A stretch of 64,000 nucleotides of DNA from Labia minor (lineage: Eukaryota; Arthropoda; Insecta; Dermaptera; Spongiphoridae): NCBI GenBank assembly GCA_963082975.1, contig OY720346.1:35367787-35431786 (forward strand). Direction: 5' to 3'. Below are positions 36,335-49,072 of this stretch, piece after piece; position 1 is the first letter of the stretch, and each line of letters begins with the position of its first letter. A model generated the notes under the pieces. That model was not told where the DNA came from, did not search any database, and saw nothing but the letters and a program-made list of their open reading frames with translations. Both the position numbers and the translations under genes were made by a program.

Positions 36335-38870
36335 ATTATTGAAACGTGAAATTTCTTTTTTAACAGGGTTATATATAATTCAACCGTTGTTGGGATTTAA
36401 TTAAAAGTGCAAAATCTTTTTGAATGTGAAAAGTATTTTTTTTTAAGTGGGAGATACATATTTTACAATAGTGCATTTTTTTCCCAAGTGCATTATATTT
36501 TTTACAGTTATAATCAATCTTCTTTTTTTATGTTAAAATGACCTAATTTAAGGTTCTGAAAAATCGTACCCAAATCTATTTACTATATTTTGATAGATTA
36601 AATTGATATTTTAAAAATATCAAATAATTCGAAATATCAATTTAACACACATTTTAAATTAAGTATATATTTATACTTTTTTTTTAGAAATAATAATAAT
36701 AAATAAAAAAAACTCCGACTTTTTGTACATCCTACGCAAGGACAAGTCGGTTATATTAATGAGGTGTGTTTAATACATTAACATAATAATCCCAGTTCGA
36801 ACTTCGTATGTCTCAGAAAGAGATTCTTATTGTTGCTGGAATCATTACAGGCTATTTTCTCTCGAAAATAACCTGAAGATAGATAGAGTTTTTGACTCTA
36901 AACGAAAGGTAATGGATCGTGATATTCTGTATAAAGAAGAGCTTTTTATTTAAAATAATTAATGGATTGATTAAACAGAAATTATATACAGATAAACAGT
37001 ATGGAATCGATCAAATCAGGTTAATAGGACCGGAATTTCAATCATGCCACGCGTCTGCAGCTACGAGTTTCTTCAACTAAAGCTCGATGTTCTTGTAAGA
37101 TGGCCGTGGTCGATCAAAGATAGCTCTTGCGGGGAATGAAGAAATTAAAGGAAGAAAAAATAGTAAAGGAAGAGGATGAGGGGGTTCAGATGGTGGTATC
37201 TTCGAGCAAAAGGGTCTCAAACACTTTTCTCAAACAAACACTCTTTGCCGTTGATCAATCCACCAAATGGAAACGAAGGAGAAAGCAGGCTCAACGCCGC
37301 TCAGAAGGGGTAAAATGACTTGCTCAGTTCCAAGGCAGGTAAACAAGTGGCCAAAAATGGCCGAAACACAGCCGGAGGGGGAAAGGCGAAGAAGTGGTAA
37401 AGAGATAAAGCATTTAGGTTGGGACAGAAGGACTGCCCTCTCGGGGAAGCACTTTTCATATGCATAATATGGGATTCGAAATGACTTGTTCAAGGTGTCC
37501 TATGATCAATAGAACAGGTCCTATCAACCTTTATCTTGATTTTCTTGATCGGAGGCGCTATTTTTTATTAAGTAGCTTCCCAATTTTGATCCAGGAGGCT
37601 CTGAACCAATGTAGTTTCCTCACACCCTGTGAGACCTTCTTAGAAATAATAATAATAATTGTTTTTAAGGTGTGAAAAATTTATTTAATTTACAAATAGT
37701 AATAGACTCATAATGACTATGATTTGAAAAATAATAAAAAAAACATTATATTTTTGTAGTATATCTATTTGAATTAATTTCTATCTTTTGTCTAGTAAAA
37801 GTCACGTCTGAATGCTTACAACACATTTATAGATGGAATGAGTGAGAGGGTGGATGTGTTGAAGGGTAGGGCATTAATCATTCTACCTCACTTCCCTCTC
37901 AATCTCACAACTTCCTCCCCGCCACTCTTTACTCATTCCTACCTATTTCACCCACCCAAACGCGGCCGTTTTGGCACGTGTAAATTGCTTAGTGCCGGTT
38001 AACAGACATTGACAGATCACGTTTGCGGGCCACATCTATTAATAACCATCATACAATCAACTAATCTACTACTGTCGCACATTTCGTTTTGCTTTTTTTT
38101 TACACAATTTGGAATTTATTTCAATTTTTCTTTTTTTTCAATTTTTTTGTATATCTACAATAATACATAATATTAATAATAGAAATGAATAATAAAGAAA
38201 ATAAGTAAATAAATCATAATAAAAGTAAAAATTGATATTTTACATTTGCACATACACAGATTTTATAGTATAAAACCAATTTTAATAGTAACTTATTTGA
38301 AAAAAAAAAAAATAAAATAAAAAAAATAAATTAACATTCATCTCTGATTTTTTTTTTAATTTGAAAAAATTGAAAATAAAAAAAAAGTCGACTGTTATTA
38401 ATTAATAACAAAAAAATTATACATTTTATGATTGGAATAAATGAAGAGGAAAATTATTATTCAACAAAAACACAAATGTTTTAAAAAATATGAGTTTAAA
38501 TCATCAGTGATGGTATATAAATGATTTCATGTACGAAAAATTAGTCAAAAAGCTTTATTACCGAAAATTAATATAATATAATGATAATATATTAAATTTT
38601 ATAAATTACAATAAATACTAAATTTAAGTAAATAAATGAATAAATGGAAAGGTAAATGGAGGTGTATTACTTATAGTGATTTAGATAAAAAAAAATATAA
38701 GCTTAATATTTTAAGAATAATTTTTAGAAAACTCGGCGATAAATTGGTATAATAGTTTTAATAAATATGGAACCAATATAAAAATTCTTATTAAGATATT
38801 TATAGTTTAGTTACAAGTTACAAGAACATTTATATTCAAATACTAGGAGATTCATTCAATGATTATGCCT
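36335..38870. other. AT-rich flanks around an unassigned balanced island
   Basis: 36960-37660 is noticeably less AT-rich and has overlapping open frames of 60-90 codons on both strands (for example 37230-37493 minus and 37267-37467 plus). None resembles a family I know. It could contain a host exon or an old element. The rest is AT-rich with A and T runs. Confidence 0.3.
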
Positions 38871-38873
38871 TAA

Positions 38874-39590
38874 TAGGGTTGCCAACAGGTCTCTTTTAAA
38901 GAGAACATGTCCTCTTTTTCAACCAAATATTTATGTTCTCTTTCTTTTTTTGTTTATATTATTAAAATTGTTCTCTTTTTATATTTTTCCCACTAATCCA
39001 TATTATTAGTGAAGATATTAAATAAAATTGATACACAACAAACAAATTTTAAATTTACCACATCAATCAGTTATAAAAATTCGATAATTTTATTTGGTTG
39101 AAATTAGAAAAATTCCAACTTGGAATGAAATTGAAAAGTCTATAATATTTCTTGCCTCTAAAAACATTGTTGTCGATGATAGAAAATGTTTCGATCAATT
39201 TTGTAATTTAAAGATATTTTTAGAAAAAAATCTAAATGCAGAACAGTTTAAAAAAACTCGTTTCATGCAGAAAATGGGTAGAATATTTTGAAACAAAAAC
39301 TATTGAGTTTCATTCTGAATTTCTAAAAATATGTGAATTCTTTTTTTCAATACCTGGACAAAACGAAAATGTAGAAAGGGTATTTTCTATGATCGGGGCG
39401 GACAATGGACTAAGGAAAGAAATAGATTAAAAATTTTAACTGTAAGCGGAATTTTAAAAGTTGTTTATAATTATAAGAATGTTTCATGTATTGATTTTTT
39501 TAATGAAATAAAGGCAAACACTAAAATACTGACAGAAACTAGTAGTGTAAAAAAATATAACAAGCATATAGATAGTAAATAATTGCGATC
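38874..39590 (+). pseudogene. hAT transposase C-terminal remnant
   Basis: A left end resembling a hAT terminal repeat (TAGGGTTGCCAACAGGTCTC) is followed by transposase sequence. 39094-39291 encodes IRKIPTWNEIEKSIIFLA. 39290-39400 encodes FLKICEFFFSIPGQNENVER then VFSMIGA. After a frameshift near 39400 the frame continues QWTKERNRLKILTVSGILKV then VYNYKNVSCIDFFNEI, to a stop near 39580. IPGxNxxxERVFSxM...W is the hAT C-terminal dimerisation signature. At least two frameshifts, no catalytic N-terminal part, and no confirmed right end. Confidence 0.8.
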
Positions 39591-39993
39591 ACATTTATTC
39601 TTTTCTCAACTTTACCTTAGTTACCGTATTATTATATGTATAATTTTTACATAATTTTATTGTTTAATTTAATACTAATGTATTAAAAATGTACTTAAAA
39701 TATAAAATGTAAGCAATTTTTAAAAATAAATGTTTTTTCTAAACATTCTCTTTCTTTTATTTTTAACTAGCTGCTCAGAGCTCCTTCGTCGCTCTTCACA
39801 TCTAGACGGGGGCTCCGCCCCCTGTACCCCCGAGTGGTACATAGTATTTGGTTGAAAGTAGTAAAAGGTTTTCATCCATTTTGTTTCAATCAATGTATAA
39901 CATAAAACATTCATTTCTTATTGTGTGATTATTTAAAATATATTTTAATTTAATCAGTAAATTAATTATATATATTTTTATTGAATATGTTAT

Positions 39994-40803
39994 ATCTATC
40001 TACTCGAAAGTTCTTGGCAGCTACAACCACATTTCTCCAAGTGTCCTTCTCCTGAGCCTCTGTTCCATCTTTCTTACGTCATTCCCTGGTGTCCTCATCT
40101 TTGGCCCATAAATGCTGGGAAGAATCCTATTCTCAAATACTCTGAATCCTCTCATCTCCTAAGATCATAGACCATGTCTCACACTCATATAATACAACAG
40201 ACAAAATAATTGTTTTATATATTTTAATTTTCATTCCCTTTTATAATAATTTTGATGAGATAAGCCTCTTTACTGCATGATAACAGGCGTTTCCCGATTG
40301 CAACTTCGATTTAAATTCTTCTCAAATATTATTATCCTTCGTGATTACATTCAATTTTTCTACATATTCAAATTCTACATTTTGTATGTTAATACTGCTC
40401 CTGTTTGTTTCTAAATATATTTATTTATCATTATTAATTTCAAACCTCATCTCTTTTCCTACCTCGATTAATTTTTCCTCGCTATCTGTAATTGCAATTG
40501 CCGTATCTCCTATTATATTTAAGTCGTCTGGGTCACCTAATATTTTACAATTGATTTCCGCATCTCACTCTTTCTTTACTACCTTCAAGATAAATTTTAA
40601 GATCAAAATTTGAAAAAGTTTATCCGGATCTATTGAGTCATGCGTAGGTTTTACTAAAGTCTACAAATAATTAGTGAACAGAGATATTGAATTCGCGGTT
40701 TTTTTAATATCTGTCATAATGAAAATATCTTAATTAATGTTGATCGATTTGGCATGAACCCGCAATGATATCGTCTAATATTTCCTCCGCCTATAGTTAT
40801 AAG
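39994..40803 (-). pseudogene. GATA-tailed LINE fragment inside Helitron C1
   Basis: The minus strand carries a decayed non-LTR RT 3' region ending in ATAGATAGATA. It is flanked by TATTGTATATGTTAT (40804-40818) and TATTGAATATGTTAT (39979-39993), a 15-bp target duplication with one difference. The same LINE, with the same boundaries, lies in Helitron copy C2. Confidence 0.8.
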
Positions 40804-41049
40804 TATTGTATATGTTATAATAGAGTATAATATTTCTTGATCATTTCATTTCGATATTTTAATTTTTATTGATTTTTATTGAATATTTTGAGAAAATGCA
40901 AAGTTAGAGACTTGAGACAATTTATAAAAATTAACGGTATAAAAGTATTGATAAAACTAAAGATAAATTAACAATATATACATTCATTAATAGTATTAAT
41001 TTAAATTAATGGATTTATTTGATTTTTTATTATTAAGTTCATTTATTAA

Positions 41050-41676
41050 TTTTTACCGACCGACGATAGTAAGGGAGGTATTGTTTTCACACCAAATTTC
41101 ACATGTGGAGATTTTTACATACCTCCACGAATCATGCATTTTCTTAACAGAAAAAAGTATTTTTAGCATGATGTCTGTCCGTCCGTCCGTCCGTATAGAT
41201 GTGTACAGCCTGAACGGCTCAACCGATTTTGATGAAATTTGGTATATTTACTTAATGCATCAGTGGGATGAATTGATCAACTTTTGGTGCAAATCCAGAA
41301 ACCCGAAGTGGTAGTATTAGCGATCGACGATAGGAAGGGAAGGGTTATTTTCACACCAAATTTCACATGAGGAGATTTTTTTATATATCACCACGAATCA
41401 TGCACTTTGTATTGGTTTTATCCTCGGGAAAATCATATTTATTAGTTTTTTCTTGATTTAAAATTATATGACGTCATCCAGCCATTCATGACGTCACAGC
41501 CTCGTCTTGCATATATATTATAAATAAAATAAAATTAAAAATATTTATGTTATATTCATATCTGTTTTTTATTACATTAATAGATATATTAAAATTATTT
41601 GAAATTGTTTCTGTAGCTGGAAATTAATTTATTTCAAACCGTCGGTCGGTTCGGACCTGGCCACAGGTCAACTTAT
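41050..41676 (+). mobile_element. family A element, copy A7, nested in Helitron C1
   Basis: Full-length forward copy from TTTTTACCGACCGACGATAG to AACTTATT with a short GTCC array. The sequences on either side are contiguous in Helitron copy C2 near 49660-49690, which gives an empty site in an A/T tract. Confidence 0.88.
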
Positions 41677-42190
41677 TTTAGATCATAATTAATTCCCTCC
41701 CTTAAAATAAAAGAAGTATTCAAATATAGAAAGAATAAATACAAAATAATTTAAGTTAAATATGATTTAAATATTTTATTATATTAATTAAAATGAGAAC
41801 TTTTAGAATAAATTATTTAATTGAAATGATATTTGAATATTAGAATTTAAAATAAAAAGTTAAATATTATAATAATTCTTTGATTGCTAGTTATATACAT
41901 TGTGTAAAATGAGTCCGCCAGTCAGTGGGCCACGCCTGGCTCTTGAATGAACAACACGGAGAACTATATAAACTTTAAAAAATTAAATTCTGCGGTTATT
42001 GATTAGAATTAGATATTAATAAAATCTATAGCCTATGTTACCATAGAGATATATAAGAATATTGTGATGTAATTTCATAGAAATCGTTTCTTATTTTTTG
42101 ATGATCATAATTCTAAATTACCGGTAAAGTGTCGGTTAAGTAGGAAATTTCTTTTTTGTTTGTTTCTATGACAGCAAAAAAGTAAACAAA

Positions 42191-42221
<31 letters not shown>

Positions 42222-42269
42222 CATACATACATACAAACAGTCTCCTTTATATATATAGATAAATGTTCT

Positions 42270-43400
42270 CTTTCTTAAAATTAATGAATGAAAATTTCTA
42301 TATAGGTAGAAGCAGAATCAAATATGAGAGAAATTTTTAAAATAATTTTAATATTATATGGTTTAGATATGCAAAAGAAGTTAGATAGAGAAGAATTAAA
42401 CATCATCAAAATATCTGTTGTTTTAATTTTTAAAAATAAAAAAGTATTTATAAAAATTCTTAAGAAAAGATTAAAAGTAATCACATTTTTTAATGTTATC
42501 TGATAAATAAATTAATAAATAAATTAAAAAAGACTTTCTAGTATTTTGGATTTATTAAATTAATTAATATGTGATTTAAAAAGTGTATTAATATGTTATA
42601 AAATTTATTTCAGTGTTTTAAATTTTTATAGTTGAAAAATATGGCCTGGGAAACTTGACAGAAAATATTTCGTGATCAAAATTCAATCAATATGTTTGTT
42701 AAATATCGATTAATATTGTATAATATGTATATTTAATCAATTAATTGATTTTATTAATAAATTAAAGAAATCGTAAAAAAGACAAGATTAAAAACAATTT
42801 TTTTGAAAAGAGAATCTTTTCAAAAGGTTAAGATGTTTTTCTTCTCTTTTTCTCTTTTATCAATTTAACAGAATCAATTTTGATGAATTTTCTATGAAAA
42901 TCTTGAAAAGAAAATGATAATCTCTCTTCCGATTTCTCTATCTCTCAATATATATATATATAAATAAAGAGACTTCTGTCCCAGATTCGTTAATAGATAG
43001 AAGGTTCTCTTGAGGATTCTTAAGATACATTAAGTTTGAAAATATTAATCCTTGGTTTGAAAATATTCCCTTGACCCTTTAACTCGAAATTTAACTCACT
43101 AAATATATGTATTCTATATAAGAGAGTGGGTTGGAGCGCGAAGTTAGTTTATTACAAAAATTATATGAATTATATGATAATATTTCCTCTTAAAGTCTTG
43201 TAAATGTATTAATCTCCCAGACACAAACCCGTTTTCATTCTTCACAATATTCACAGTTGAAAAAAATATTTTTTTTGCATATTTTTAATTTGATTCTAAA
43301 ATATTGTTAAAATAAATATTTTTAATTTTATTTTGAAATTAAATAAAAATTTTAAGATATTTTAAATATAAAAAATATTAATACATTTTCAATTAAAAAA
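42270..43400. other. AT-rich stretch, nothing recognised
   Basis: No coding or element signature recognised. Confidence 0.5.
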
Positions 43401-43403
43401 GGA

Positions 43404-43492
43404 TGGCAAGAGGCAAATATGGATGACGTAGTTTGTGATTTCAAATTGAAATTAAGAAAAAACTAATGAAGATGATTTTTTCTCCCGGCTAA
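43404..43492 (-). mobile_element. degenerate family A fragment
   Basis: GATGACGTAGTTTGTG followed by AAACTAATGAAGATGATTTT and AAAACCAAT aligns with the GACGTCATATAATTTTAAAT...ATAAAACCAAT part of family A. An old, heavily mutated piece. Confidence 0.5.
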
Positions 43493-43494
43493 AA

Positions 43495-45380
43495 CCAATA
43501 GATCGATTTGTCTTTAAAATATTATTTATGGTGTGAATTTCAAAAAAATCCTTTGAGCGGTTAATTAATAAATGAATTAAAAAATATACAAATATATAAA
43601 AATATACAATTTTTGCTAGTATAATAAGATAAGAAAGAATTACAATTTGATTTGGATAAAATCGTTTTTTAAAATAATCAGCTTTTAAAAGGTTGTGATA
43701 ATCGTTAGCTTCCAAAACATTGCTGACACGGAAATAACCACAAAAAAAAAACTCTTTTTTCGCGGTCTGATATGAAAAATAGATCAGAATCATCATTGAA
43801 AGGGATTATATATCTTGTCAAAATTTGAGCTATTAAAATATTCACTGGCACACATATTTATAATTTATCCAATTAAAATAAATTACAAATTTAATTTTAA
43901 TTTTTTCATATTGAAGAAAAATTGACTTAACCAAAACCTATATTTATATATTAATATAATTTATTTTATAAAGGGAAATGTCCTATTTTATTTTATTATA
44001 GATACCTCTGTGGTCAATTATATTATTGAAAGGACAAAAAAAATACTTATTTAGAGTATATTCATAAATAAAAATCATCCATTTTTATCTTTAGAATAGA
44101 AAAACGTTACGTAAAACTAAAGGAAAAATTCAATCTAAATGCAAAATGAAGTAAGAATTTTGTTCTTTTTTTATAGTTATACTAGCAAATAAACTAACTC
44201 TCCACATTGCATAATAAATATATCGTGTTGCTGCTATGTTAATATAAATACAACCAACCATTCACTATACAACAGGGAGCTTTATTATCTCTCCCTCTCT
44301 CTTACACACTTGAGTTGAAATCCACCAATCCAACAAGCCCTATATAAACTCATCCTCCCACGTCCTTTCATCTCTCCTTACGCCCTCAACCTGGAGCTCG
44401 CCTTACCTAAATCCAATGTGAGAGGTGTACGAGAAATTTGGTAAATTAATTTGCAAATTGCGCAAACGATAATTACTAGTTTCTGTCTGGGGTTTCATCT
44501 GTACAATAAACAACCACACCGACCTTTCCAGGCAAAGCCTATGAGACACAATTGAAATAACAATTTTGTATTTATCCACCAAAAGATGTTTGTAGGTGCA
44601 ATAGGTTTGGGATGAGGATGTTTGATAAGAAGAGAGATGATTGGGTAAATAGCGAGAGAGAAAGGATAAACAGGAGGTCGATTAACCACCAGCCAACAGA
44701 TTTATTTGAGATTTCATCTATTCACTCGATTTGAACACTACTTTTTATAATATAACTACAAATTATAATTACTCTATTATGTTCTAGTATGGTTATACGT
44801 ATGATTATATATATTAATATTGTATATATTGTAACTTTAATTTATTCTTATTTTCAAATTTAATAGTTTCCATTTTGGCTTCAAAACCACATTCATCTTA
44901 CCTTCGGTTCCCTGATACAATTTCTATCTTACCTCAATTATAATATAAATATTTGTATTTTAAGCTCATCACGACCTTTTGGCCTTATCACCGACAGTTT
45001 CTCAATAACGTTTTATGACTCTACAATGTTTGAAGAGGTATTAGAAGATCTCGCCATTCTTTTCAAAGAAATGTAATAACTTAAACTAATAAGATATATA
45101 GGAATAAGAATTTAAATGTCAGATGTTCGATTGAATCATATAATTTTTAGAATTCTCTTTTTTAAAATCGCAAAATTAAAATTTAAAATATTTACTACAA
45201 CTATAACAATAAACAGTATTTACTTATATAAAAAAAATTTATTTTAAATACAATTTAATATTTTTTTTAATATTCTTGGTGGGCTACCTGAATAGATCAA
45301 TATTAGTGGACCACATGTTTGACGTCTTTGATCTACTCACTGATATGTGCGCATGAAGTAGATTTATAAGACAATAAACA
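43495..45380. other. no recognised feature
   Basis: AT-rich apart from pyrimidine-rich or balanced patches at 44260-44420 and 44490-44700. No recognised protein or element ends. Confidence 0.4.
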
Positions 45381-45388
45381 ATCTAGAT

Positions 45389-45831
45389 CAGAGGTTCTTA
45401 ATCTTATGTACTCTGCGGACCCCCACTTGAAAAAATTTTTTTTGACGGACCCCATTCCAACTTTAGGTACTTTTCGTCATTTTATTAGTTAATTTCTGGC
45501 TTACGATCTCATAAGAACAAGGATATATGATGAATATTTCTAACAGTGATTGGTGAATAACGATTTTTTTGCATATTGTAGAACACATTTTATTAGAAAT
45601 TATAATATTGAAGAAAGAAAATTCTGCTAAATATGAAGATGTAAACGGTAGCAATAGTTTTCTTGCACATTTCGTTGAATTTGGGTATTTGATCTCTGTT
45701 TCCTCACAAAGCCATGCCATCGCTTCTTTTATATTAAATAAAGTTTTAACCGACTCATCATTTTCTCGTGCACCTGTACGATGGCTTTGCGGACCCCCAG
45801 GGGTCCGCGGACCACAGTTTAAGAACCTCTG
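45389..45831. mobile_element. hAT element with perfect 8-bp duplication
   Basis: A 443-bp element with ends CAGAGGTTCTTAATCTTATG and (reversed right end) CAGAGGTTCTTAAACTGTGG. It is flanked by ATCTAGAT on both sides (45381-45388 and 45832-45839). CTTTGCGGACCCCCAGGGG repeats near the right end. The internal frame at 45569-45832 plus (SFLAHFVEFGYLISVSSQ) is probably decayed transposase, but I cannot place it. Confidence 0.9.
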
Positions 45832-45832
45832 A

Positions 45833-46430
45833 TCTAGATATATAAAAAAAGGTTTTTGTTTGCACATTGCTCAGAATTTAAAATTATTTGCATATCTTCG
45901 CGTTTCATGACCTCTAGAATCCAAAAGTGACTTTAGAATTTTTCATGTCTGTCTGTCTGTCCGGAAAATAACTATTTTATAGACTAAGAATATTGGCTGA
46001 ACCGATTTCTATGAAATTACATCACAATATTCTTATATGCCTCTATAGTAACATAGACTGTAAATTTTATTAATATCTAATCAATAACCGCAGAAATTAA
46101 TTTTTTCAAGTTTATATAATTCTCCGTGTTGTTCATTCAAGAGCATATCGCGGCTCACTGGCCCTAGGGGAATCATTTTAAACAATGAATTATCATAGCG
46201 ATTCCCAATCAAAGAATTATTATAATATTTCACTTTTTATTTTAAATTCTAATATTCAAATATCAATTCAATTAAATAATTTATTCTAAAAGTTCTTATT
46301 TTAATTAATTTAATAAAATATTTAGATCATATTTAATTTAATTTTTATTTATTCTTTCTATATATTTGAATGTTTCTTCTTTTCTATTTGAAAGTGAAAG
46401 GTTAAAAAACAGAATATATTATTTTTAATG
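45833..46430 (+). mobile_element. Helitron family C, 5'-part copy
   Basis: Starts TCTAGATATATAAAAAAAGG after an A, carries a GTCTGTCTGTCTGTCC core (45950-45962), then ACCGATTTCTATGAAATTAC. It is colinear by eye with the reverse complement of 41690-42090 in copy C1. The hAT to its left inserted exactly at its 5' tip. No 3' end was found. Confidence 0.65.
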
Positions 46431-46638
46431 TTTTATGAATACAAATATATTTTCAAAACGCCAATTAAAATGACTAAATTATATTATTTTTTGTTTTTGT
46501 TTAAATTATTAATTACAACTATATTTTAAGTGAAAAAATGATTTCTTGGTTATATAAAAATTAAAATATGATTTTTTAGACAAATGATATAAACGAGATG
46601 TTTTAAATTTTGAGTATTTTTTACAAAATTTGTTTTAA

Positions 46639-48086
46639 CTCGTTGACGGACAGTTGGAACAAGTGAAGTTCAAAAATTGACACTATGATTTTTCAATTTT
46701 TAGAATAGTAGAAGTATAGTTTTACTGTTTCTGCTTAAATAAACTTAATTTTTATTAATTTACTACTCTTAATTAGGTTGCGTCTATAACCGTCATGGCG
46801 CCAGCGGACTCTCGACACTAAGTAATGGGACGATGACGGCTATAGCAGCAAACATTTAAAAACGTAAATGATAGGTTTAATGACTCAAATAAACATTTTT
46901 TTGTGTTCAACAAAGTATTTTTTGGGGTTTTACACGAAATGTTAGTTCATAATCAAACAAAAATAAATAAATGACAAAAAAATTATTATAATTTTATAGT
47001 TTCGATATGCCATGTTTTTTAAGCATGGTGCAGGACACAGTGCAGGCTTTGACATGCAATTCTTGCAGCAATACGATGTTTCTAATGCTGGATAATTTTA
47101 GCTGGGACTGAATCAAACACAAACCTAAAAACTTTCTCATTTCAATCGTATCCGTATTTTTGAAATTTGCCTTCCTACTATGCCTTGTATGTGGCCGTGT
47201 TTGATTGCAAAGTTTTATGCCGTAATCATTTGTAGATTTGATAATCATTTCCATTACCTGATCATCCCATATTTTATCAAAAACCTGATTTGGAGAAACA
47301 TTTTCCAAAAGAATCCCAACGGCATCTGCTTCAAAAGAAAAGTTTCTTATAGGTATTGTATTGGTATGCCATGTTTAATCATTTTCTGGTGCTTCTAGTT
47401 CTTCATATTCCTCATCTGTAGTTGATTCATTATCTTCACAACTCGAACTATCATATTCAGCACTGTCAGCATCAGATTCAGATGCACTGCTGCTTAACCC
47501 ACTATCTATTTCCTCAAAAAGCCTCAGCAGCCTAGCTTCTCCTTCCCAACATGCCATTTTCTTTAAATATCGAATAAACATTTAAATTGTATTTTATATT
47601 ATTAATTATTGTATATTATATATATATTTATTATTAACATTATTATTATTTATTTATATTTCAAATGTAAAATTATAAAAAAAAATAAACAGTTAAGGTT
47701 ATACTGTTTACTTTTTATCACTAATATATCAAAAAATGCAAAATTTTCATTTTTTTATTTTCTCATAACATTGTAAAATCAATAATAAACAAATACTTAC
47801 CAGTATAAACAATAAATATTGTTAAATGTATCAAGAACAACTATTATATAAATTCAAGAGATCGCGTTACTTTAACAATCACGTGCATACATATCCAAAA
47901 AAATTTTTAAAAAGTTTTTTTCAAAAATGTGCCACTAGGTTTATACTTTTATGTAGGTGAATGCAAATTTGTGGTGCTATAATCGCAGGGTCTAAAAATG
48001 ACCGTTTCCTTTTGGACGGCTATAGCCGTCATGTCACATTGTGAATTTCGCTTTGACGGCTATAGACGCAAGTGTCCGTCAACGTG
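46639..48086 (-). mobile_element. piggyBac element, internally deleted
   Basis: Bounded by TTAA on both sides (46635-46638 and 48087-48090), with terminal repeats CTCGTTGACGGACA and TGTCCGTCAACGTG and subterminal GACGGCTATAG / CTATAACCGTC repeats. On the minus strand, 47375-47581 encodes an acidic N-terminus (SSSASESDADSAEYDSSSCE). After a frame break, 46994-47308 encodes NQVFDKIWDDQVMEMIIKST and TIEMRKFLGLCLIQSQLKLS, the start of the piggyBac transposase domain. The DDD catalytic core and Cys-rich tail are missing, so the element depends on another source of transposase. Confidence 0.9.
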
Positions 48087-48129
48087 TTAAAACAAAATTA
48101 TTATATTTTTTTTTAATAGGCTTCTTTTT

Positions 48130-48260
48130 GAAGTGAAAACTTCTTTAGCGGCGTTGAGCACTTTTGCGGGATGGGGAAAAAGTATAGAACTCGCGTGAGA
48201 TTCCAAAACGACCGACCGACCGACCCGACCGATATACGCATGCGCAATACGCCAGAATGT
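48130..48260 (+). mobile_element. unassigned element end with CGAC array
   Basis: Palindrome GAAGTGAAAACTTC, then TTTAGCGGCGTTGAGC, then a CGAC tetranucleotide run (48208-48230) and ATACGCATGCGCAATACGC. Related to the palindromic motif near 4.79 and 5.62 kb. It resembles a Helitron-like 5' end plus array, but no other end was found. Confidence 0.4.
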
Positions 48261-48548
48261 TAGACACTAAACTTCTGATACATTCTTTACAAAATTTTAC
48301 ATATTTGCCATATTAAATATTATTATTTATATTTACATTAATAATCAGTATTACTAAATTATGTATATATAAAATAAAATATTTTAATATATTATTATGT
48401 GTTAAATTATATTAAATTAATTTCTAATATATTTATATAATTTAAAATTAATTTCAGAATATATATATATATATTAAATTATATACTATATATAATATAT
48501 TATATAATATATATTTTAATAAATTAATTTTTAAATATGTGTGTGTGT

Positions 48549-49072
48549 GTGACCGTAAAAATAAAGATATATGTTTGATAATTTTTCACATGATTAATAA
48601 TTGTATAAAACTGCTATATATAGAATTTCAGCTTGATAGAATCGCTGAAAGTACCAGAATTATTTTTTTAACACTGGAAATCTCACGCGCCAACACGTGA
48701 CGTGGTGCCATCAACAAAGAGCCAAACACTCCACTATCCACTCGACTATCTCGCAAATTTGAATTTGATTAAATAATATTTATTAATTTAAATTAAATTA
48801 AATTAATTAAATTATAATTTAATGAATATTATTTATAACATCAAAAACATCAAAATCTCAACATCGAAAATTGAATTGCTGAAAGTACCAGAATTAATTT
48901 TTTAACACTGGAAATCTCACGCGCCAACACGTGACGTGGTGCCATCAAAAAAGAGCCAAACTTTCGCTGGTTTAATAAATATTATTTATTAATTTTAATT
49001 TATAATTGAATTAATTTAATTTAATTTAAATTAATATATGTTATTTAATCCAATTCAAATTTGCGAGATATG
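48549..49072. mobile_element. scrambled family B pieces
   Basis: Four adjacent family B segments: 48549-48725 forward (3' half), 48727-48830 reverse (3' hairpin end), 48838-48870 reverse (5' region) and 48870-49072 forward (3' half again, to CGAGAT). The order and strands cannot come from one simple insertion. Confidence 0.7.

Larger units (their letters stand above)
39767..42259 (-). mobile_element. Helitron family C, copy C1, carrying a LINE
   Basis: On the minus strand the element starts TCTATATATATAAAGGAG (42259 leftward), passes a GTAT repeat (42186-42235), and ends with a GGGGGC-GGA-GCCCCC hairpin followed 20-odd bases later by CTAG (39767-39770). The 5' TC, 3' hairpin plus CTAG, and insertion between A and T are Helitron hallmarks. 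Inside are a LINE fragment (39994-40803) and a later family A insertion (41050-41676). Colinear parts occur at 49637-50693, 45833-46430 and 33635-33815. No Rep/helicase coding is seen, so it is non-autonomous. Confidence 0.82.
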
